Origin: Craterostigma plantagineum
Taxonomy: Eukaryota; Streptophyta; Magnoliopsida; Lamiales; Linderniaceae
Reading direction: 5' to 3'
Assembly: GCA_027422505.1 (NCBI GenBank)
Contig: JAPQWV010000050.1
Coordinates: 3,968,001-4,032,000 of the forward strand
Length of the DNA stretch: 64,000 nucleotides
The notes beneath the pieces are model-generated. The model did not search any database, was not told the origin of the DNA, and saw only the letters and a list, made by a program, of their open reading frames with translations. Positions within the stretch are counted from its first letter, which is position 1. Every line of letters begins with the position of its first letter. Below, in pieces: positions 57,918 to 64,000 of this stretch. The position numbers and the translations under genes are program-made.

Positions 57918-60213
57918 ATGGACACCGTCATCGCCTCACCTCCACCGCCGGAGCCACCACGAACGGCGGAGATCTCGACGCCGGATCCATCTCAGATGGA
58001 GGAAGATTCACGGAAGGATTCAGCCTCGGCTCCGCCTCCGCCGAATCCACTGAGAACGACGGCGGACCCGCCGGAGAATCCATCGTCGCATCCTCCCGCC
58101 GAACCGCCACTGATCGTAAATTCTATATCGGAATTGAAAAGCCTCACTTTGGCGCTCACGTCGTTCCAGCAGTGCTACGACGATCTCGTCAACCACCTTC
58201 ACTCGATTAGATCCTCGATCACGGCGATTTTACCTTCGAAAGGCTCGGAAATCCCCAATTCGTCTCCCCCGCAGCAGAGCCTTAACCCTAACAGGCCAAG
58301 CTCTGAAAATCCCCCCCAAAAGGCTCACGACCACAAGAATTCCGTGAGCCTGAACAAGGCATTGTGCGGCAAAAGCATGAGGAGGTACATACTCACGCAC
58401 CTAAACGACTTGGAGAAGCTTCGTGAGGAGGTGCCTCATTCTTTGAAGCTTGCAACGAATCCTTCCAAGCTGGTGTTGGACTCCTTGGGCAAGTTTTATT
58501 TGCAGGGAAAGAAGGCTTTTGAGAAGGATTCTCCAATGATGGCTTCGCGGGAGGCATCGATTTTCATTCTGGAGTGTTTCCTTTTGATGATGGGATCATG
58601 CGAAAACAAGGATTCGATGGATGTGGATAAGAGCGTGGTAGACGAGGCAGAAGCAGTTGCGGTGACATGGAAGAAAAGATTGGTTACAGAAGGAGGGTTG
58701 GCTATGGCAAGTGAGGTGGACGCCCGCGGTTTGTTAATGTTTATCGCTTGTTTTGGGGTCCCTTCTACGTTTAGGAGAAGGGATGTGAGGGATTTGGCTG
58801 TGGTGGGAAATGGTAAAGAGGTCTCTGGTTTGTTAAAGAAGTCGAGGAAGTTCATGGATAAAATGATCGGTATGTGTTATCTTTTAGTGTGTGCAAGTGT
58901 CCTTCTGCTGGATTAGGTATAGGTTCATTTGTTTCTCCGTTTTGTGGTAGGTATAATCAGGTGAATATGTGGCTTCTCTCGTTGTTATAGGACTCATTAA
59001 GTCACATGTTTTTGCGGTAGAAATGAGCATTGCTTGGTTCCCTGGAAAATGGAGCTTAAATCTTAAACATTTTCAAGTTGACAGAATCAAGAACAGTTGA
59101 GTGTTGAATAGTTCGAGTGAAACACGTTTGGAGTTTCTTGGTGTTGGGTAACTTGGACGTTGTACTTTGCGTGATTTACGTGCTGATACTCCTGTCGGGC
59201 ATTAACGTGAATACATTGTTTAACTACTTCTGCGTATCGCATGCAGAAATAGTCGAAGAGCTGCTGAAGGTTAAAATGGACGTAGACGCTGTCAACATGG
59301 TCTACACCTTTGGGTTAGAAGAGAAGTTTAACCCTCAAACGATTTTGCTAACCTATCTCCGAGAATCCAAAGCCTCGTGGAACAGTCCAAAACAAGCTGC
59401 CGCAGTAAGTTTTCACCATCCACTTTTTCTCATTAACTTCAATTCAACCTCTCTATATTGCTGAACTTTCTTTCTACTTACCATCCTCAGTTAGAGGGAA
59501 AGAAGAAGAAATTAGCAGCCTTAAAGTCAATCCGCGAAACCCTGGAGAAACACAAGATCGACCCCGCCAAAATCCTCCCCGGCTGGCAAGTCAGCGAAAA
59601 CATCAAAAAACTTGAAAAACTCATGGAGTCCAACAAGAAAACCGCCAACAAAAAACCACCACCACCTCAGAAAAGAAAACCAAACGGTATCGACCCATCA
59701 TCATCATCATTATCGAAGAAGCCAAGGCCTCGAAATCCAACATGGCCAAGCTACCTCAGCCACGCCCAACCACCACAACCACAACAGCCTAACAAGCACA
59801 ACAGCCACGTAGTCACTTACTCTGCTCCACCTATGCTCTACGGAGAAGCAGCTAGCACAAGCCTGCCACTACCATCAACTCATGCGAATCTCTATCAAAC
59901 TCAGAGTTACTACGGTGCAATGCCACCTGTCGATGTGTCTGAACAACAAGGCGTGGTTGTGAATAACGGCAACTACCCTTATCAGTGGCACGCTGTTGAT
60001 GCTGGCTTGATTGAGAAGTACCTTGGCCAGCCTTCGACCGCTGGCTTATATCAATCTCAGCCTTCGATGGAAGGTGTTGGACCATCGGCTGGTGCCGTGG
60101 CTCAAGCTTCTGATGTTTATCACTATGCGAATTTTGTCGCCGGGATTGAGCAGCGGCCCGCCGATTATAGTTCGTCGGTTATTGCCCAACCGCCTTATTT
60201 ATATCAGGTCTAG
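57918..60213 (+). CDS. FRL: FRIGIDA-like protein
   Basis: Three exons: 57918-58869, 59247-59404 and 59491-60213, phases consistent, 610 residues. A Pro-rich N-terminus of about 75 residues is followed by the FRIGIDA domain (ELKSLTLALTSFQQCYDDLV, RYILTHLNDLEKLREEVPHS, SREASIFILECFLLMMGSC, DARGLLMFIACFGVPSTFRR). Exons 2-3 continue it (VNMVYTFGLEEKFNPQTILL, AALKSIRETLEKHKIDPAKI). The C-terminal 160 residues are basic, then rich in Pro, Gln, Tyr and Ser (KKPRPRNPTWPSYLSHAQPP). FRIGIDA-like proteins act in nuclear complexes that set expression of flowering repressors such as FLC; not every member affects flowering. I chose the ATG at 57918 because it opens the conserved Pro-rich start; an upstream in-frame ATG at 57864 exists. 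Which subfamily member this is cannot be decided by eye. Confidence 0.88.
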
Positions 60214-60699
60214 TGTTTTTATTGACTTTTAGTAGTGTACTAAGGTTGTGCACAGCACAGTAAACAGTTATTTTGCAAGATTATTCTGATCAGTTACTTT
60301 TCCTCCTTTTAACTGTTTTCTTACAAGGTATCAAATTTTTTAGTTTTTTCCCATTTGATACACATCTTTGACGTAATAAAGTGAAACTTTCGATCGAAGT
60401 CGAAAATTTCCCATATAAATAACACAGTCTTTGTAAGGAAATGTATATATATATATATAGATCGCAACAAATGCTCGGAAAACGACTTTTCAAAGTCGAG
60501 TAGCCGGCTAAGATAAGAACACTGAACAGCTCCGAAAAGAAAAAGATTGTAAGAAAAAAGAAAATAGGATAAAATGCATAAAACTCCTCATTAGTAAATC
60601 TACACTGCATCAAAATTCCGATGGTTTTTGATTGCATAGAAACCGGTTAAGTAAATCTTGCGTTCCTTGTCACTTTACCCCTAATTCGGGGGTATAATA

Positions 60700-60870
60700 C
60701 TCCCTCTGTCCCTATAATATATGGACATTTAGTATTAGGTTCGGTTTTTAAAAAATATAATATTTTAATAGTATAGAGGAAGAAAAGTGTGTGAGTGTGG
60801 CACATCTTTTAAGAATATTTAATGTTATTATATTGGTGTGTGATGAATTTTACTAAATAAGTACGGTGGG
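60700..60870. mobile_element. Truncated Stowaway-like MITE
   Basis: Left end ctccctctgtccct preceded by ta, as in Stowaway elements. The interior has cacatcttttaagaatattt, shared with the copy at 3611-3856. The right inverted end is missing, so the limit is approximate. Confidence 0.6.
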
Positions 60871-61097
60871 TTGGTAATACTAGGTTTTAGAAAACATATG
60901 GGCCACGTGCTAAATTTGTTGCAGTACAAGGGAGTTTCACGCAATAAAAAAAGTATAGAGGGTTTTGGTGCATTTTGCTAATGTACGAGGGGTATTAAGC
61001 ATTTTAGCCAAGAAAATATCCCCAAGAGAATAAAAATAGAAAGGGGGGCTCTGCTGCATCTTGCTTAACGAAGGGGAAGGATTTAACTAAGTCGGCG

Positions 61098-63266
61098 ATG
61101 AGTTCCGAAATGGGAGCGCAGATCTCCAACACGTGTCAGAGAAGATGGGTTCCTCGCATGACACGTGTCTTCTCTTGCTTATTCGTCGTATCGGTGGGTT
61201 TCTTCTTATACGGCGGCTTTACTCTTTCAGAACCAAAAGTACGCAGGAGACCTGAATCAGATTCTATCAGCTCAATGGTACTTACTTTTCTCCGCGTCTT
61301 TTCTCAGCCTATGAATTGATGTTTATAGGGGTTTTGCGTGATTTTCATTTTCGTAGTTATTTAAGGTCCCCCAGACAAGAATGAAGACTGATAAAGATGC
61401 ATTTAATACATTCATCATGTAATATGTTGGCTGGTAAAGACAAAAGAATACACCAGATTTCTACAGTCGTAGTTTAGTAGACATTTTGCTACGAATTCAA
61501 ATTCAATCTGTTGAAAGCAGGTGAGTGCATATCAACTATCATGGAAACATACCCTTTTCTCTAGGTAATACAGATGTATAAGATGGATCCGAAAAACTCT
61601 CCTTTCAGTTTTACAGAGTGTTTTTTCTTACATGCCAGGACAGTGTGGGAGTCCACAAAAACCCTAGCCGATGCTCGGTAATGAGCAGCCACAACTCCCT
61701 GTGCAAAGGGTTTAAAATGCTCGATGCAAGCTTCTTCAGCGATGCAAAGGTACTAAAATTGGGTTTTTTGGTGTATTTCTTGAACAGTTTCTAACAAGTT
61801 CTTGTCTGTAGATGCAAGAGATCGAAAAGGGCGCCGAGGAGCTGAACATTCCTATCATAAGATCGACCAGGAAATTAGTTGCCTCGGCGAATGGAGGCTT
61901 AGAAAATCCTTCTGCGTTGGTTTTCAATCCCACGTGGGATCGTCACAGCACTGCAGAGAATCTAAGATTCAATTATCCCTCTTTGTCGAACGTAGTAAAG
62001 CCACAGAACGACGAAGATATTGCGTTCATGAGTGTAAGTAAAGATCTTCACAACACTATCTTTTTTTGTTTCTGCTTTTTCTTACCATGGAGGCCATGTT
62101 GTCGCCGTTGTTCAGATTCTGGAACTTGGGCAGTTGATCAAGTCTAAACAAGTCACTTCTGAGGAACTTGTCCGAATATTCTTGAACAGACTAAAGAGGT
62201 AGCTATCTATCTATATATGCATGTATATAGTCGAACATAGAATATATTCAATGCTTTCCTTCTGCAGGTATGGCCCGATTCTCGAATGTGTAGTGACTAT
62301 AACTGAAGAGCTGGCGTACGAACAAGCCAAAAAAGCCGACGAATTGCTGGCAAAAGGCGTAGATTTAGGCCCACTCCATGGAATCCCATACGGTTTGAAG
62401 GATATAATCGCAGTGCCGAGATATAAGACGACTTGGGGCTCTAAGTCGTTTAAAAACCAAGTCCTCGACACCGAAGCCTGGGTATATAAGAGGTATTCGA
62501 TTCCTTCCAATATGCGTACGAATCTAAATCCATTTTGCGTAAGAACTATTCATCGTGCTGATGATGTAATAAATGAAAAAAAAACAGGTTAAAATCTTCG
62601 GGTGCCGTACTACTCGCAAAGCTTGTGACGGGCTCGTTGGCGTACGACGATATTTGGTTCGGTGGGAGGACGAGAAATCCGTGGAATATCGAGGAGTATT
62701 CCACCGGTTCTTCGTCTGGGCCCGCGGCTTCTACCTCGGCTGGTAATTCAATATGTATATATATATATATATATATATATTTGTATATGTATATATGGTG
62801 GACTGGTATATTCAGCAGACGTAAATTAAACGGCGGCAATTTTAGGACAGTAAGTTTCAAATTTGTAGCAGTTTGAGGACAGGTAGAGTGAGTGTTGCAA
62901 TTTTTGGGACAAAAAGTTTCAAAATTAAAGCAGTTTGAGGACCGCATGTTTCGAAACTCTGGCGTTTATTGTCCTCGGATTTCTTCAGGTTTGAAACTTA
63001 TTGTTCCAAAATTGCAATCTTTAATTTAGTTGTGCTCAAATTGCTTCAGTTTTGAAACTTATTGTTCCAAAAATTGCAAGTATGTGTGTATAACCGTTGT
63101 CGTTCCTATGCAGGCCTTGTTCCGTTTGCCATTGGCTCGGAGACCGCAGGTTCGATCACTTATCCCGCGGCTCGCTGCGGCGTAACGGCGTTACGTCCCA
63201 CTTTTGGAACCGTTGGCCGGACGGGTGTTATGAGCATCTCCGAGAGTTTGGTATCATTTCTCTCTG

Positions 63267-63309
<43 letters not shown>

Positions 63310-64000
63310 GCTTCAACAAATCATTCTCTAACAGGACAAATTAGGACCATTCTGCAGAAGCGCGGAAGATTGCGCAATCATTCTCGACATAATCCGCGGG
63401 AAGGATGAGAACGATCTCTCATCCCGAGACATACCTTTCTCCGACCCCTTCGAAGTCGACATTACGAAGCTCAACGTGGGATACTTGGAAGATGCCGAGA
63501 TGGATGTAAGTCATAAGAAGATAAAAAAATACCCATTTCGTATCATTTTTCGTATGAAGGAATTGAAAGCTCAAATCTGAAAATAGGTGGTCGAAAAGCT
63601 GAGGTCGAAAGGCGTAAAAATGGTGGAATTCAAACTGAACTACGCCGTCGATTCTGCCCAAGGCATACTGAACTTCACCATGGACGTCGACATGTTGGCC
63701 CACTTCGACGAGTGGCAGCGCTCGGGCCTCGACGACGAGTACGAAGCTCAAGATCAGTGGCCCGTCGAGCTTAGGCGTGCCCGCGTCGTACCTGCCGTGG
63801 ATTACGTCCAAGTACGTCGATTTATGTTTTGATGTAATGGAGTTTCCTTTTTTTTCTTACGAAGTGTGTTTTCTTCCCTTCTCAAAAGGCGCAAAGGGCG
63901 CGAGGGAAATTGATCGGTGAAGTTAGGGAGAGTTTCAAAGTAGATGCGTTCGTAGGAAACGTGACGGTTTGGGAAAGAGTGTGCGTCGGAAACCTCGTGG
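61098..64000 (+). CDS. Amidase-signature family enzyme (3' end outside window)
   Basis: Ten exons before the edge: 61098-61277, 61639-61749, 61812-62033, 62116-62198, 62268-62492, 62588-62742, 63114-63250, 63335-63505, 63587-63811 and 63889 to beyond 64000; phases agree. An N-terminal hydrophobic stretch (VFSCLFVVSVGFFLYGGF, about 25-42) suggests a membrane anchor. The amidase core has the catalytic Ser-cisSer-Lys triad: Lys about 243 in HGIPYGLKDI, the GSSSG loop near 315, and the nucleophile Ser about 339 in GSETAGSITYPAA. The usual motif is GSDTGGS, so Asp-to-Glu and Gly-to-Ala changes are seen. Such proteins hydrolyse amide bonds of varied substrates; plant relatives of this type (At5g07360-like) are not well characterised and are often mislabelled GatA. 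The early exons look complete and uninterrupted. Confidence 0.88.
62755..62782. repeat. (TA)n microsatellite in amidase intron 6
   Basis: A run of ta dinucleotides shortly after the exon 6 donor site. Confidence 0.9.
62836..63082. repeat. Foldback-like repeat in amidase intron 6
   Basis: Left part contains two copies of agcagtttgaggac and gtttcaaa; the right part contains gaaacttattgttccaaa twice, partly the reverse complement of the left (ttgcaatttttgggac, gtttcaaaat). Non-coding; probably a small decayed foldback element. Confidence 0.5.
63262..63306. repeat. (TC)n microsatellite in amidase intron 7
   Basis: About 20 uninterrupted tc units starting 12 bp after the exon 7 donor; long enough to be a useful length marker. 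Confidence 0.9.

Overview
This is nuclear DNA of a flowering plant, most likely a eudicot. Evidence: many GT-AG introns, AT-rich intergenic DNA, plant-specific gene families (ATL RING-H2, FRIGIDA-like, HDR1-like, Tubby-like 8, a Rubisco-activase relative), Ty1-copia and Ty3-gypsy retrotransposons of plant lineages, and Stowaway- and hAT-type miniature elements. I cannot name the species from sequence alone. No CRISPR array, operon, rRNA or convincing tRNA gene is present.

Layout. 1-3361 (minus): 5' thirteen exons of SRP68. 3.4-8 kb: a Stowaway-like MITE and a decayed copia gag remnant. 8.0-8.35 kb: a small ATL-type RING-H2 ligase. 8.4-11.3 kb: small repeats and a hAT MITE with an exact 8-bp target duplication. 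11.3-29.3 kb: a nest of retrotransposons. A Tat-lineage Ty3-gypsy element (5' LTR, gag, protease, RT, two RNase H domains) was split inside gag by a nearly complete Tekay-type chromovirus with 2.6-kb LTRs and target duplication tccta. The 3' end of the Tat element has become a 2.8-kb palindrome carrying two opposed copies of its extra antisense ORF.

29.3-36.6 kb: a hAT element, then remains of two neighbouring minus-strand genes, a GH10 xylanase with CBM22 modules and a PIG-L GlcNAc-PI de-N-acetylase. Both carry frameshifts and lost exons and seem joined by a deletion. A 2.2-kb non-autonomous copia element (gag plus protease only) sits 128 bp upstream of the PIG-L start.

36.7-64 kb is gene-rich: HDR1-like (+), a hAT element and two foldback elements, RAD23 (+, 12 exons), a small membrane protein (+), Tubby-like protein 8 (+, 9 exons), ADA1 of SAGA (+), a 90-residue conserved plant protein (-, 2 exons), a Rubisco-activase-like chloroplast AAA+ protein (-, 12 exons with a 10-nt microexon and an in-frame TGA), a FRIGIDA-like protein (+, 3 exons) and an amidase-signature enzyme (+, running off the window).

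The genes are ordinary single plant loci and do not form a pathway. RAD23 and the ATL ligase both touch the ubiquitin system and ADA1 and the FRIGIDA-like protein act in transcription, but their proximity is probably chance. I found no clear sign of a new multi-gene system. The most unusual structures are the Tat palindrome, the dense motif array in the Tekay LTRs, and the disrupted activase-like and PIG-L/GH10 genes. Exon borders were set by hand from splice signals and reading-frame continuity; family names come from recognised motifs, not a database search.
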